Positions 1-13,876 are shown, numbered from the stretch's first letter. The stretch is DNA of 64,000 bases from Oikopleura dioica (GCA_907165135.1 OU015567.1:11289001-11353000); one strand, 5' to 3'. Program-made: numbers and translations. Notes: generated by a model not told the origin, from the letters alone.

Positions 1-1076
1 GGAGTCCTTATCAAGCTCTATTCCTCGGTCAAGTGAGAATTCCAAATTTCTCGAAAATTTCCACTGTTGACTTATTGATTCAAAAAAGAGCTTCGGTGAC
101 TCTTTTGATTTTCCATTCATTCGGTCAGGAATTATCCGTTTGTCGGAAAAGTGGCTTTTCACCGCTCGTCCAGGTTGTGGACAAAGCTGGGGCATGTCCA
201 TTTGATTTCATGGGCACACTCGGCCGGGGACAATAAGCGTTAAACGTCACAATTTGACGATTTGAGGGACCTGTGTTAGGACCCATGGCGCGTTCTGGCA
301 ACATGGACACGTGCCGGTTGATTGATCGCTAATTTGGGCACACCCAGGCAGCCACGCGCGCCGAGGTTCTGCCTCGTCTTTTGTCGGCGCTTAGATCAAA
401 CGGCCGCCGTTGTCAGTAAGGCACACAGCTACTAAGTATCTCAAATTTACGGAACACGTTTGAACACTAGAAAAGCAAACATCCGCCGCGAATACTATGT
501 ATCTGACAGATGAATCGAAACCGCTTGAATACAGGAAATTAACGATTTCAAGTAACTAGAATAATATTCTCTTCCGGCGCTTGAAATGAATAAATAAATG
601 TACACTTTGAAGTTCAATTGCCAATTCGAAATGTTTTTATTGGACTCTTGCTCAAGAACCTTTGACCAGCTTATTATTAAATACTTATAAAGAGATACTG
701 CTTATGCTCACCGATCGATCGAAGACTCATCATCATCGAGACTCCTTTTTTGCATCAATCTCGTAAACGCAAGAGTGTCGTATTTAGTAGTAGAAACTAA
801 ATAATGAACGCGGTTTAGGCGCCTTGCCAGGGACTAATGTAGCAAAATCACGAACGACTACTCGTAGGGGCCATCGATTTTGCCGAAACGAAAATGATCC
901 TTTCCATTCTTTTCACCAATTTTAGCAGCGTATAAATATAGAACAATCTAATAATGGCTGTCTGAAATCATATAGCTGAACTGTATTGTAATCGACAACC
1001 TGTCAGACTCGCATACAGAATGAAGTTGATCGAAACATATGGCATTGATCTTCTATGATTTCAGTGTTATTTTCAG
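1..1076. other. Unassigned 5' region of the window
   Basis: I see no convincing coding exon here. Short open frames exist but none shows a recognisable domain. The receptor gene that begins at 1077 enters its first visible exon in the middle of a codon, so at least one upstream exon carrying the start codon and signal peptide should lie here or before the window. I could not identify it. Confidence 0.4.
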
Positions 1077-4000
1077 ATCCTCCTTATTTCTTCCAAACAC
1101 TGCCAGAATTCGTTCAAGTGGAGGCAAATGTGGAAGCCGTCCTGCCGTGTCCGATTTCCGGAGAGCCGAAGCCTAAAATTACGTGGACGAGGCTGAACTC
1201 GAACCTGCCGAGCAAGCGCCTTTTCGGGTCAAATGACGAACTAAGAATACCCCAAATGAGTCCTGAAGATCAGGTAAGAGCTTGCGGAAGGTCTATTTAG
1301 CGATTTTGAACGAAAAGAATCAATTTTTTATGATGGTTCTCGACCGGTTAGGGAGCGGTAAATATTTCTACGCACGTGGACCATCTTTTTAAATATACAT
1401 TCACAGGAGTAACACATTTTCTTTCTGAAGGGCATCTACAAATGCACTGGCGAGAACTCGTTGGACTCCATCAGTGGTCAAATTGAACTTCGTTTATCCT
1501 CCGGGCCGAAGTTCCTCTCTTCGCCTAAGAATAAGACAATCCGTGAAGGAAAAGTCGCTCGCTTCTCATGTCGCATAACTGCCATTCCAGCGCCGATCAT
1601 CACGTGGAAAAAAGCCTCCGACATCATCGTGAACGACCGCCATTTTGACGTGAAATCGAATGGAGAATTAACTATTCAAAATGTTGCTGAGAGTGATGCT
1701 GGGGATTATACTTGTATTGGAAAGAATGATTTCGGGCAAATTGAGAAAACCGTCTCGCTAGAAATCACAAAATTTGACCTCAGGTAAGAATTATAATAAT
1801 GACAGTTTTTTGATATTATTCCTTCAGAGAGCCTCCCGTCATCCGTGGAGTAAGCTTTACAGATGGAGCTGTTGCATGTGAAATGCAGAATGCGAATGAG
1901 AACGACACCGTCTGGAAGTTCAACTCGGATATTCTCCGAACGTCTGCATTCTACACGCCGACCGAGAATGGCACCTACTCATGCTCCGTGAGCAACGACT
2001 ATGGCACGTCTGAATTCTCCTTTGCTTTCCCTCTTCTTGACACAGTATCTGGCATCGTGCGCAATCTCAAGTTACTGCGCACTCAGGCTGACGCAATCAT
2101 CGTCACATTTGATGCTCTGAGTGCTGAGGGCGACGATTTCAGGCAACGGTCAATGTGCCAAGTTTTTTAACTTATAAATTTTTGAGGAGTAATTATTGAT
2201 TCCCTGATCAATCTTTTAGATTCTCCAATGTATAAAACAGGAAAAAAGACCGTGAACAAAGATTATTCCAATTAGACAACAGCTTATCCAAGTTCAAGCC
2301 GATAACAGATCTCAAATCTGACAAAAATCTCAATCCTGACGACTCCGTCACGCGCAAGTTCAAAGTTCATCCTCAGATGCTCCTTGCCGACGAAGGAAGC
2401 TTCCTTATTCAGGACTTATCGTCGAATAGATCTTCTTATACAACAGGACTGATAGATTTGTCAGCTAGAGAGCTTGACCGGTCGATTAATGCAGATGCAC
2501 TTGGGATTCGCCCTTCACGATGTATGCCTGGAGAAGGATTCGTGGAGATCTTCCTTGACTACTCGAGGGTCATTGAAAATGACTGCTCTTCTGGACTCAG
2601 CGTCGTTACTGATGGGCCGGTGAGCGACTTCAAGATGATCAGTTGTGGCTCGAAGAAAACTATAATTGACACAAAGGAAAGAGTGAATTCAAGAATTTCT
2701 GTTCAGACGTGGAAATCTCTTACATTAGTTCAAGCAAGCTCATATATCAAAATTTCATTAAGTTATTCGTATCTCACTCCTTTCAAGCAACGTGGAACCT
2801 TTAAAATTCGCATTGAATCTCGCGAAAACAACGAGCTAGGCGCGTTTTTCATCGTCAAGTCCGACGGCGGCAACTCAATTCCGACCTGCATCGATCAATT
2901 GATCGAGTCTTTCAAAAGCAAAGTCAATGTAGAGACACAAATGGTCGATCTGACTTGGACGAAAAACCCTCTCATCGATGATGTCTTCATTGATTCCTAC
3001 CTCATAATGTGGTCTTCGGTTGCCTTAGAATCGACGAGTCCTGCTCTTCAAGAAGTAGATGATGGACTTAATAGGCCTCGGTTACACCGATAATTTGTAT
3101 TTACTTTCTATTAGATATTTTCATGAACCTCAAAAAAGAGTTCAACATTCAGAAGTTATTCAAGATGCGAATTTCCGCTACAGGCAGGGTCCCTAAATTA
3201 ACAATTTAGAGTGGATACATCATCTCTCTCTTAACTTCGTCAACTAGCCACTACTCCCTTTATAAATCATTCACAAACAAATCTCCATTTCTGCTCTTTT
3301 TTCCATCAACTCACTCAAGGATGTCCTTTGACGCGCGAAATAGAAAATATTTTGAATGGAACGTTTTACTTCCATTCACTTGGTCGGACGGATTTTAAAT
3401 AATCATGAGAGCTTGGCTTTAGGATTTTGAAAGTTGACGTTATCGAGGTTCAGTTCCTGCAGCTTGTCAAAAGAAAGCCGAATATCTGAGATTCTCCAAT
3501 AAAAAAGAAACTTTTCCCGTTTTAAGGAGTCTTAAATTAGCACCCATTTCAAAGTTTACCTCTCACTGCCGAACGAAACTACTCAATAACTGTGACACCG
3601 CTCATTTCGCTTGCTCAAGGGATGCCAGCCAAACTAACAACATCCCCTTCTCCTGACGATTTCTTTCCAAACCTCGTGAGATCGCCGCTGTTCATCGCAA
3701 TCATTTGTGCCGTTTCTGCAATTTTCTTCATCATTGTTGGAGCTGTTGTTTTTCATTGCTTTCGGGCGCCGCTTCCACCTCATAAACGTTGTTACAGGTT
3801 GGAAATAAATGGAGCCATCCTGTATTAACAATTTATACCGTAGGTCGACAGAGCATCACAATGGAACTCGGACAGTTCTGACCAAAGGGACAACCTACGA
3901 CGAACCGCAAAATTGGAACGAGATTCTCGGCCAGAACTTACTCCCTGATCACACAATGCCCATTTCAAATGGCAATCCCTACTCTCGAGGGAATGACCTG

Positions 4001-4859
4001 AGTATGAGCTACTTATCGACGAAGAATGACGATATGAGATCATCTCACGCTGACTCGATTAATATACATCATCAGCAAACTCCTGACATTCAATCAGGTG
4101 AAATCATAGAAGAGAATCTTTTTGAGGAAGTAAAACTCATTTCTAGCACATTATACTGTGGCCCCAGTTCAAAGTGAGCTCGTAAAACTCGATCTCCTCG
4201 AAGGAACTTATCTCAACAGCTCAAAAAGGCACTTTCAATCAACTGCAAGAAGTCTTCCACCTCCACCTGCGCTGCCTAGTGCACTTCAAAACTCTTCACA
4301 TTCAAGCAGCATATCGGTGATGTCCAACGGCGATTATCGGGACAGGTTCAACTTTCTACAATTTCTCGTACTTACGAATATCAGTAGATCATCACCTCAC
4401 ATAAGTTCAAATCGGATGACCTATCGACCGCGTCAGATGTCGAATCCGCCCGCCCACTCTGACAGCGACTACCAAGAACTGGAGGTTGACCATTATCAAA
4501 CAGTGCACACAAATCGCTCCAGAAATTCAAATATAATGCCGTACTATGATATCAACGAGTTCAAGCCTCTTTATTCAAACCGCCCTATTTATTCTGAAAT
4601 TCCTACAACCGTAAGTTTAGTTCGTAATATCTGCGCTAAAAGATCAATTTAGAGTCCGTACTAGAGAGGTAAAAGCATTTTTTTGCACTTATGATTCTCG
4701 CACACCCCTATACTGTTGATTATTGTCCACCATTTATCTCCTCAACTCAGCCTCCAATTTTAGAACGATGCGTACAACTACCGCCGAGATACCTCATTTT
4801 ATCTTCAATCAAACAGCGGGGAAACCTGCCCTCCGAATACGCCTCTTTATCGCCAGTAA
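1077..4859 (+). CDS. Single-pass Ig/FN3 cell-surface receptor (Robo/DCC-like layout), 5' end missing
   Basis: Nine exons can be joined in phase: 1077-1273, 1431-1783, 1828-2142, 2241-3054, 3541-3797, 3844-4097, 4147-4345, 4385-4610, 4764-4859. The first three encode Ig folds, with Cys and Trp core residues (CPISGEPKP..TW, GIYKCTGEN, then SCRITAIPAPIITWKK with DAGDYTCIGKND, then a third ending TYSCSVSNDYG). A long, poorly recognised ectodomain follows, then an FN3 domain split across the 486-nt intron and ending in YSITVTPLI. A hydrophobic span (roughly IAIICAVSAIFFIIVGAVV) leads into a cytoplasmic tail of about 260 residues. The tail is rich in Tyr and Pro, with PYYDINEF, PIYSEI and a C-terminal PLYRQ, and could be a phosphorylation platform. 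The intron at 2143-2240 starts with GC. The family name is inference; the Ig/FN3/membrane layout is read directly. No start codon or signal peptide was found. Confidence 0.75.
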
Positions 4860-4983
4860 ATGAAGTCTGACTCTTATCTTTCCTTGCATGTCCACTTCAA
4901 AAACAACAGTTGTTCACTAGAGTCGAAAAAGTTGACCATTTCATTTTCTGTCGTAGCCTTTGTACACCTACTTTCCTCAAAGA

Positions 4984-4989
4984 AATAAA
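4984..4989 (+). terminator. Poly(A) signal of the Ig/FN3 receptor gene
   Basis: An AATAAA hexamer lies about 125 nt after the receptor stop codon and before the convergent SMAD gene. Confidence 0.5.
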
Positions 4990-5158
4990 TACAAATGATA
5001 CTATTTATTGAAGACGAGTAGATGATTTATTAGAATTTGAAATCTATCTGGAAATCGTGGAAATCAAACAGAAGTGCATCGGAACTATTAAATTTTTTGA
5101 ACATAGGGAGCGCAGCGAAAGACAAGAAGAGAGAGAGGGTGGAACGGAAGATGGGATC

Positions 5159-8100
5159 TCAGGAGGTTGATGTTGGGCCGCGGCCATCAGGGGGACCCAT
5201 TTGGTTCATGACCTTATCGAGCCACTCGTAGCATTTGAGGAAGCTGATTTCTATGAAAGCTTTTAGAAAAAGGGAAACATGGTGAATACTAACCTATCCA
5301 GCAAGGACAATCTGTGACAAGCTGCCTTGTGTAATTCTTACCCCATCCTTTTATGAAACTCAATGGGTTAAAACGAGCATGAAATAGCTCAATGGACATG
5401 ATTTTTTTAACCATTCCTGCATCGAACCACGCACATGTTCCCCATATTAGCAACCTGTTGATAAGATGAGACTGGTACAGAAGAATCTTAATTATTATTA
5501 TAAAAAGAAATAACTGAAACGATCTACCAGCTCTGGGAGTGTCGGGACTGAAGATAGAATGCACGCGTTCTTGAAGGTGGTTAGCAAAATTATAGATACA
5601 AAAGATGGCGTTCTTCTCTCCCGGCTGCAGCTTTCTTATTTCTCCGATTTCTAAAAAAAATATTTTGTCTTCCATGATTTCACTTTGATAACCTTTGTTT
5701 TCACGGAGATTCCATTCCATGCTTTGAATGAAGATGCCATAGGGCGAGTTATTTTGCAAGATAAACTCAAAGTTCTCCTTGCGGATTTCAATTCCTCGAC
5801 CAATGTGGTTGAGGAGATTTGAAGCTTTTTGATTTCTGCAAGGATGTGATAAAGACCTTGAATGTTTTCAAACTCACCGTTCAAGATGACTTCTTGAGCG
5901 CAAACAGAACCTGCCATTGTCAAATGGAGAACATCCCCTAAATATTCAAGTTTTGTCTTTTATCAGCATAATGCTCATTTACCCGTCGACTGTCACTGGA
6001 TCAATGTGAGACACAAAGTCTCCAACAAACTTGCTTTCTTCATAATACGCAATTTTGATCCAGTTGCTTGGTTTTGTAGGCGAAGTACAGTTAGTGTCAC
6101 TGTTACTGTTTAAAATTCATCATTACTTTAAATAACCATTGTACGAGGTCTTTTCTTGAAATGAATCTCCATTCCTGTCAACGAGAAACTGTGGCTGAAT
6201 GGAACCAAGATCGTGGTGTCCGCTGTTTGGATCCTGCGGGAGCATTGGTTGTCTATTTCGCCCCGGCGGCACGTGAGGAACATAATTGTTGATCCCGTTA
6301 TTGTTCATCTGATTATCGGGGAGTAGTACCCGCCAGAACCCGGCTGGTTCGAGGTGTCCATGTATTGATCGCCATAGCTAGAAAAGCGTTTTTGAGCAGG
6401 AAAACAAGCTTGAATTCTCGCAAAAAATGAGTAACACGTCGGGCAGACTTGAAAAACATAGCGACTCGTGGTGTATTTCATGGCGAAATTCTCACGCAAG
6501 AAAAAAATTCTTTGGTACAATTTGATAAACTCGCTAAGAATTCCCTCAAAAATTTTGTTCAAAACTGAAGACTAACTAAAAATATTAATTAATGTATCGC
6601 ATGTATACCTCCAGTATGGATGAGGTCTGTGGTATGACATTTTTCTGGCAGTATAAATTTGTGTCTTGTGAGAAGGCAGGGGGAGGATTTCAACTCTCTG
6701 AGGCAACGATTGCGTCTCTGCAAATCAGTGGGTCTGTATTTGTTTGTTTTATGTTTCTAGGCTTTGAAGGAGTGGCGAGCTTCTCGACATTCAGAAAAAG
6801 AGTTCCTCTAGGCGCTAAGGAGCGTGGCTGTTGGCTAGCTGCATGCTTGTAAAATGATAAACGTGTCCAATTCTCGATAAAAAGTTATTTTTCTTTTCGA
6901 CAAAATGCCACCACCCTAGTGGTTCTCCTGTTTGTCTGAAATCAGAATACTTCTTCGCAGATTTCGACCTAGGACCTCTAGGGACGCAGCAACCTGCGCC
7001 CAGAAAAAGTCTAATTAAATTAGACTCAAAGAAAGAAAAAGAGAGTCAAGGATAGATGAATCGCTTTTTTATGCTCTTCGGGATTTTTTATGTTCGCCGA
7101 GTAAACTTGAGTAAAGATAGAAGACCTTCAGACAATTTTTAAAATAAAATTATCGATCAGAATGCGCGCACGTAAGCTAGAATCTTACCCTTGATTTTGA
7201 TGACCTTGGGATGGAGCTGGACCGACGCGTTCTTTTTTCTGTTCGTAGTGGTAGGGGTTGAGGCAGACGTAAGATGTTTGCTGCGATTCAGCTTAAAGAG
7301 TTTTTAACAAAAAATAGACATTTGGGAAGCTGAGAATCGTTTGGAGATTATAGCTCCCATGACGAAAAGGGTCCCAATTAATTAACGATTCCGATAAATA
7401 TGATTTCGATAATTGAATCTCCAAGGATTCATATACTAATAAAGAATGGAATGCGGGGGAACATGACGCTCATAATTACCATATGAGTATCTGCACGTCA
7501 CTCGTGCTTCAAGATCGTGGTAGTTGCTCACGAACCAGTTTCGGAAGATTCTTTGTTCAAGAATTTCCACAAGTCACGCTTGACTGTATGAGTATGCTGC
7601 ATGAAAATCCGTGCCTGAAGTAACACATGTGTGGCACAACTTTCCGTTGGGCTACTTGCATGCGGCCATCGAGTGATCTTTAATTGAGTTAATCCAACGA
7701 TTTTATTAGATACAAGTATATTTTTCAAAAATTTAAGCCTAGGTCATTTTATAGTCAAAATTTGATTAAAATTCATAAATTATGAATCATAATATAAATA
7801 AAAAGTCAAGATCCTTTTCGTGTTTTTAGAATTAATATCACAATTCAAAAATGATAATACGTTTATGTAATAATAAGAAATATCAGAATCTTTATTCATT
7901 TCAAGCTTCAATAAGCTCGATAATAACCAAAGGAACTGATGGTATCTTATTATGGAAATAGCTAATCCAGATGCGATGGTACGACTAGTTCCCAAGTCCA
8001 ACCCGTCTCGGAGACTAAACAAGCAAGAAACTGCTTGGAGCTTGACACAAACTTACTAAGCAGCAGCAATTATTACTGCGAGGCGAATCTTTATGTAACC

Positions 8101-9026
8101 TAGAATAACGGCAATGAATAACTCCGGGTTCCTTGGTATTTTTATGCACAAAGTTTCGCTGTCCCGGTCTCTAATACAGCGGATGAGGTTTTCCAAGCCA
8201 CTTTTATCATCTTTTCTGTGCACTGGGTCATGACGAATATTTTGCATAAACCCTTCCATTGGGTTCTTATTTTGACCCGGTCCTTTTGAGACGTCTCACC
8301 AGCGAGCGTAAAGCAGCAGTTGTTACCTTCAAAGGCTCCAATGTGTTGGAACTTGTCCGATCTGAATTAATTGTACATAACGACGGTTCTTTATAAATAT
8401 TGGGTAAGAGAATTTGAAAGATTAAATAAATTTTCTTTTTATTTCAAATTTCAAAACTGACTCCAAAAGAGTAATAAAACTATAAGAAATAATCAGTTAA
8501 ATTTTTCCCAAAATTCTTCCAGTAAAATAATTTTTTGTCAAGAGTGAATAAGATTCAAGAAAATGTCTATTTTTCGATCTTTAGGAGAGCAAATAAGATT
8601 TTTGAACTGTTAAAATTAACCAATCAGATTTCAGCAGCACTAAAAAACGCCTCGAAAGCAGTTGAAGTTCAAGTCATGCCTCAGCGATTCGAAATGTCCG
8701 ACAAAACACTCATCAAGTTTGTCTGTCTCGGTAAAAATACAATACAGAAGTATCGATACGTACCGAAATGTCCGTTCTGGTTTCGCGTGACGCGCGCTTC
8801 CTTGCTTTCCTTCGTCGTAAACTGCATCAGATAGTCGACGATCTCCTGTTCGTTACTACCAAAATTCATTAATACCCAGTATATAAACGTATAAGAAGAA
8901 CCAGTGCAGCTTTGACTGTTATTGATCAGCCGTGAATCGAGCTGTCTCGCAGACTGACCTATAGTCGGGCTCCTCTGCCATCTCCATATCTTCTGTCGTA
9001 GAGTCGATGTTGTCGTTATTGTTCAT
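5159..9026 (-). CDS. Divergent receptor-regulated SMAD (MH1 + linker + MH2)
   Basis: Exons from the 5' end: about 8959-9026, 8764-8855, 8277-8335, from 8215 down to near 8100, 7536-7677, 7189-7291, 6127-6377, 5983-6066, 5878-5939, 5528-5835, 5294-5416, 5159-5250. MH1 shows ALRSLVRRLKRTG, GLENLIRCIRDRD, SLDGRMQVAQRK and VCLNPYHYEQ. MH2 shows WIKIAYYEESKFVGD, NHIGRGIEIRKENFEF, LSFIKGWGKNYTRQ, CPCWIE and EWLDKVMNQMG. The protein ends GPTSTS, equivalent to the SSxS tail that type I TGF-beta/BMP receptors phosphorylate in R-SMADs; the two acceptor serines are kept. Such proteins bind SMAD4 and regulate genes in the nucleus. The usual RLWRWPDL stretch of MH1 is not seen. Two frame breaks of one base occur, near 7627 (CACACA) and near 6322 (CCCC). 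The Smad1/5 versus Smad2/3 class is undecided. Confidence 0.82.
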
Positions 9027-10528
9027 CTGACTGTACTCTTGTAGCACTGAGTAATTCCTGACCACTCACGCCTGGAGGCAGATGCTTCTCTCGAGAACTT
9101 TCTCTCTAGAATTCAAGCTGAAGGATGAACGAAGGCTCCCGGAGGAGATGAGAGGTGGTGTTGAACCAACTGATTGGCGGATTCAGGAACTGGAACTGGA
9201 TGAATCTTAGTATTTTTCTTCTATCTTCTTATGACCTCACGGGGCGCCGAAGAGTAGCCTCACTCCCCACCCGCTCTTTCTCTCTCTCTCTTTTACAAGT
9301 TTCCGCGGTTGATTTGAAAAAATAGGAAGCAAATTTTTAATTGCAAAAAAAGTTTTCTGCGCTCGGAAATGGTGATGTGCGAATGTATTCAAAGCTAAAA
9401 GCAAGTAATGATGGTGAACCAACACTCCTGATTGGGCTCTGGAAAAGTGCTGAGCACAGCACCGACGCCGTCGCTGCGCCGAGATCGCGCATTCTCAAAC
9501 GCGCGGTCTATTAACGCGACTTCCAGCGGGAACCGAAGCGGAATGAGGTCTGAATTCTTCCCTCCTTTTCATGATTACGTTACGATTGCGCATCAGGTTG
9601 ATTTCAATCAAAAAAGACAGGAAAACTGTAATTTTAGACGAGTTGTTTTGCTGAAAAATCGCTGAGCGAAGGGTGAGGGGCGCGATTCAAAATAGTCGTC
9701 GAGACCCGAGGTATCTCATAGTCAATGTGAGCGAATCGACCCCGCCAAACAGAGTCTCCAAGACATGAAAAAAGGATGATCCAGAATAAAATCCAGAGCA
9801 GCTTATCGTCAAATCGATGAGAGACAATTATTGTCCGACGAGTTCAAATTATCCAACACGAAAACATGCATCAAAACAATATCAAGTTCATATAAAACCG
9901 GGTTATACAATCGATAAAATAATAATTATATGAAGAAATCGAGTTGTTTTCAAGATTATAAATAGAATTTTGAATTGTTGTTTTGATGAAAATGACGTGT
10001 ATGGAAGGGTCTCAGGGTATTTTCTTAGAAATTTGTGATGATGAATTTTTTATGAAAAATGAAGATTTGTTGATGAAAAATTATAGAAAAGAATGTGTAC
10101 CTATTCTATGAAAAATGTGTTGCAATATGCAATTTTTTCGATAAATATTATTCTTTAATGCAATTCACTTAATCTTCCTCTAAAGCGTCATTTTAGATCA
10201 GAAGTTTCTAACTGCGGCTAGATGAAAGCTTTTTGTGTTCTTGATCAGCTTACTTGGTTTAGTTAGTTTCTTTTATGGGTGGTGCTGTTGGCGCGTCGCT
10301 TGAAATTTTAAACCTGCTGCTGATCCAGCCCTGGTTTTGGTTGCTAAACCTTCCACGTCCGATTCAGTCCGTTCTGGGCAGTCTGCGTTCTCAGTTTTTA
10401 GTTTCTCGAAAACTTGAAACTGTTTTGACAAACAACGATTGCCAGCAGTACGACTCAACTTGCCCTTTTCTGAAGCAGAGATCCTCAAGATTCCAAGTTA
10501 CGTAGAACTGCAGTGATCACGTGGGACG
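9027..10528. other. Intergenic region between the SMAD and astacin genes (divergent)
   Basis: The genes on either side are transcribed away from this 1.5-kb stretch, so it probably holds both promoters. I recognise no coding exon, RNA gene or repeat. The open frames at 9432-9665 and 10273-10505 show no domain and overlap frames on the other strand. Confidence 0.4.
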
Positions 10529-13500
10529 ATGCGACGAAAAGAGATATTTTTCCTCGGACTTCTGCAGACTGTTTCTTCTGCGAAACGATTCAAAACGAAA
10601 GCGGAGAAAATCGAGAAACAGTTTGGAGAGACAGATGCTGACGATATCATCTTCACAAAAGCTCAGATCGAAAAGATTCAAGAGTTGAATATCTTGGAGT
10701 CGCTGAATTTTGACATTTCGAGATTGAGGACGTTTCCGAACGAAACAGAGCCAGCATCGAGAAATGTGGCGAACAGAAATCTTTACGATATCTGGGATCA
10801 GCATGTTGATGATAGAGGAAATAAGCTGGTGCACTTTGAATTCAGTGAGACCATGAATAAGAAAGACAGAAAATTAATCCAGGCGGCGATGCAGGTAAAT
10901 AAAACCATATTTTCAAATTTATTCCGACTATGATAAATTCTCGTTTTTAGGAAATTGAAGATGCTAGTTGTATAAGATTTGTGCCGAGATGGAATGAGCC
11001 GGACTACCTACGAATTTTTCAAGGTAAACTCCTTCAAGAAACCTCGAATAAAATTTTCAGGGTATGGCTGCTGGAGCTTTGTTGGCCGAAAAGGAGGCGA
11101 GCAACAGATCTCTATCGGCTCTTGTATCCGTCGACATGGCTCCGTCGTCCACGAATTTCTCCATGCTCTTGGATTCTTCCACGCGCAATCTCGCCCCGAC
11201 CGCGACGAGTACATCGAAGTGAGATGGGACAATATCAAGGAGGGTGTTGAGCCAAACTTCATGAAGTTGAACATGCGAGAATGGTTCAATATGTCTACTC
11301 CTTATGATACTAGGAGTGTGATGCATTACTCAGGTCTTGCTTTCGCAAAAGATAGAAGAATTCCATCGATTGTCGTAAGTCGAGATTTATATTTTTTATT
11401 TAGTGAAAGTCTTTTTTAATCTAAACATAGTCAAGTTGTAAGGTAAACAAGTTTGGATATCCGCCTTGATTTCCTGGTGACTTTGCATGCTAATCTCAGC
11501 GTTTTCTTTAGGATTTGAGCACCAACAAGCCCGTCGTCGCTCAACGTGATGGCATGTCGAAATGGGACAAGGCGAAGCTCTGTATCCTTTACCAGTGCAA
11601 TTCGTGTCAAGTTTCCAACGCTAAGTTTACTTGTGGGTCCCAGATCATCCACAAGGTAATGTGAATCGTTTCGATCCGCACAGACTTGAGTTTTTCAGAA
11701 CAAACTTTGTGACGGATCCATTGACTGCGACCTTGGCCAAGACGAAAACTGCTACCGAAGATGTTGCGATTCAATGAAGATATCGCATAACAACGAAGAT
11801 CACTATTTGATGCGACATATTTACACCGACTCTGAAGAGGGTGCGAAAGACTTCTACGAGAATAGACATGGCCAAAAAATCTTTGCGACAGAAGGCCACT
11901 GGGTATTTGCTGATCAAAATGGTGAAGAAGTTTTCAGCTGGGAATCATTCTCCAGTTGTCCAACGGATATTGTTGAAGAAGGCAGATCCGTTCAATGCGC
12001 TGATGTTTTCACTCCGTGGTCTATGTGGAGTTCATGTGATCCAGATTGCTACGACGGAGTGAGGAGTCGAGAAAGAAGCTGTGCTGTAAGCGAAGCCTGT
12101 CAGGATGATGACCAAATCCAGCATGAGGCATGTACGCCTGCAAAATGCGCAGAAATGGCGACAGCACAGGCAACTACCACGTCTACGTCGACAACGACTA
12201 CCACCCCAGATGAAGAAGATGAAACTGAAGAAGATTTAACTCCAAGCGATTCCGCTGGATCAAACCCATTTGGGCCTCCCCAGGAAAGCTTTAATAAATT
12301 AATTTGATATCGAATTGCCTTCTACCGATCGACGAAAGTGATATCACAGTTAAATCATGGGATATCAATGAATTAAGTCTATCTTTATATTTGTCCGAAT
12401 ATTTCGTTTTGAGCTTCTAAAAGCCACCACCTGCGCCTCCTAAATCCACCACGACACCAAAAAAGACTACAACGACGACTTCTACAACGACTACAACAAC
12501 AAAGTCAACAACAACGACAACCACAACTACAACGAAAACGACAACAACTACTAAGAAAACAACAACTACCACTACACGCAAGTCAACAACAACAACAAAA
12601 GAGACAACCAGTACAAGCAAAGCATCAACAACAACCACAACGAAGGATGTAAGCGTTGTTCTTGCAGCTGATGGGACAACTGTGACGGATTGCACAGGAA
12701 AAAATCTTTTTGATTCTTTCATAATTGACGATTCTGTGGAACTCTTCGCTTGTGAACCAAAGATCTGCAACGTCAGATGTAAACATCCAACCGCTCGAGT
12801 CGAACATCCAGGTATTCGAAGCACGGGAAATATTGTCTGTCGAACACGAATCGGAAGTCCGGGAAGATGGAGACCAAAAGTCAAAGTAACTCCGTCGGGT
12901 TTTATCAATAAAGTCCTGGTGAAGTGCTCCGGGGGCACTGGAATCAAACCGACTACGACAAAAGCTACAACGACGACAACGGCCGCTTCAGGACCAGCGG
13001 ATGGCGCTGGAATTACATTTGGCCCTCCTGCAACTACAACAACTAAAGCAGTGCAAAACGTATGCCCTCATAAAATTAAACATATCAGAGATGGTTCTAG
13101 ACCTCCACTTCTTGCGGCGAAGTCAGATCAAAGCTCAAGGTCGCCGATGATGTTCAAATCAACTGCAAAGGAAATACATGTAAATTCGCGTGTGATGACT
13201 CAAGCAAGTTCATTTCCCGCCAACTTGTCTCCTGTAGAAAAGGAAAATACACTCCAAAACATGCTGTCGTAAGTCAAAGCTTTAAAGCCGATATGCTAAA
13301 CCAGCCTTATCATTTCAGAAAAGACAAATCAGGTGCGACGTTCATCCATCATGTGGAAATGTTGAAAACTTTTTTAATTACGATTTGACGGAAATGGATG
13401 TGATTTATCGTCAAAGCGAAGATAAAAATTCATTGGGAGATGCTTTCTTCGTTTGTAAGGAATTGTTTTTAAAAATCCGCAGAAACCATGCATTTTTATA

Positions 13501-13758
13501 AATTAGAAAAATGTACTTCCGTATTAATAGAGTTTTTATATAAAAAAACCAATGAAGGAACCAGAATATAAAATCGTCGCCTACAAGCAAAAAGCACCCG
13601 GATACACTATTGGGCGAATGATGGTTCCTCCCAAATTCGCCCGTCAATTTACCGAAGACATCACTGAACGAGGATATAAAGTGACTTGCCAACCAAAGAA
13701 AAAGTCTGCTAGGTGGACCGGAACAGTTCAAAAGCATCTGAAATGCGAGAAAAAATAA
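10529..13758 (+). CDS. Secreted astacin metalloprotease with LDLa, TSP1, Thr-rich and Cys-rich C-terminal modules
   Basis: Exons: 10529-10894, 10951-11023, 11061-11374, 11512-11655, 11699-12283, 12424-13059, 13101-13268, 13319-13459, 13531-13758. The protein starts MRRKEIFFLGLLQTVSSA, a plausible signal peptide, then a propeptide. The astacin domain has the zinc motif HEFLHALGFFHAQSRPDRD and the Met-turn SVMHY. An LDL-receptor class A fragment (KLCDGSIDCDLGQDE) and a TSP1 repeat (FTPWSMWSSC) follow. A linker of almost pure Thr/Lys, coded by ACA/ACG repeats at 12430-12650, leads to two or three Cys-containing, sushi-like segments. Two introns (12284-12423 and 13460-13530) start with GA; both join exons in phase 0. 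If the first were not an intron, the gene would end at 12307, where an AATAAA occurs, and the Thr-rich part would have no start. Likely an extracellular matrix-processing protease. Confidence 0.8.
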
Positions 13759-13876
13759 TTTAATTTCATCTTTTTGTCCAATAGTTTTCATATACTTGTG
13801 ATAATTCAATTATCAATACAGAAGCCCGCGATTTGTACCTTTGGTAACATCTGAATTGTAAACTTGCGACGTCATA

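Noticed and set aside
6305-6378. SMAD linker frame break explained by an alternative acceptor just before MNNNGINN
   Set aside because: It would need a GG donor and a weak acceptor; a missing base in CCCC is simpler, though not proven.
7780-8022. A second SMAD-like segment (LRDGLDLGTSRTIASGL)
   Set aside because: The likeness to the MH1 DGR region is weak, and SLDGRMQVAQRK at 7536-7677 is a much better match.
12293-12307. Stop codon and AATAAA as the end of astacin 1
   Set aside because: The Thr-rich exon that follows joins in phase, has no start of its own and continues typical astacin C-terminal architecture; still possible as an alternative end.
12417-12947. A 176-codon minus-strand frame rich in Val
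   Set aside because: It is the complement of the Thr-coding ACA/ACG repeats of astacin 1; no independent evidence of a gene.
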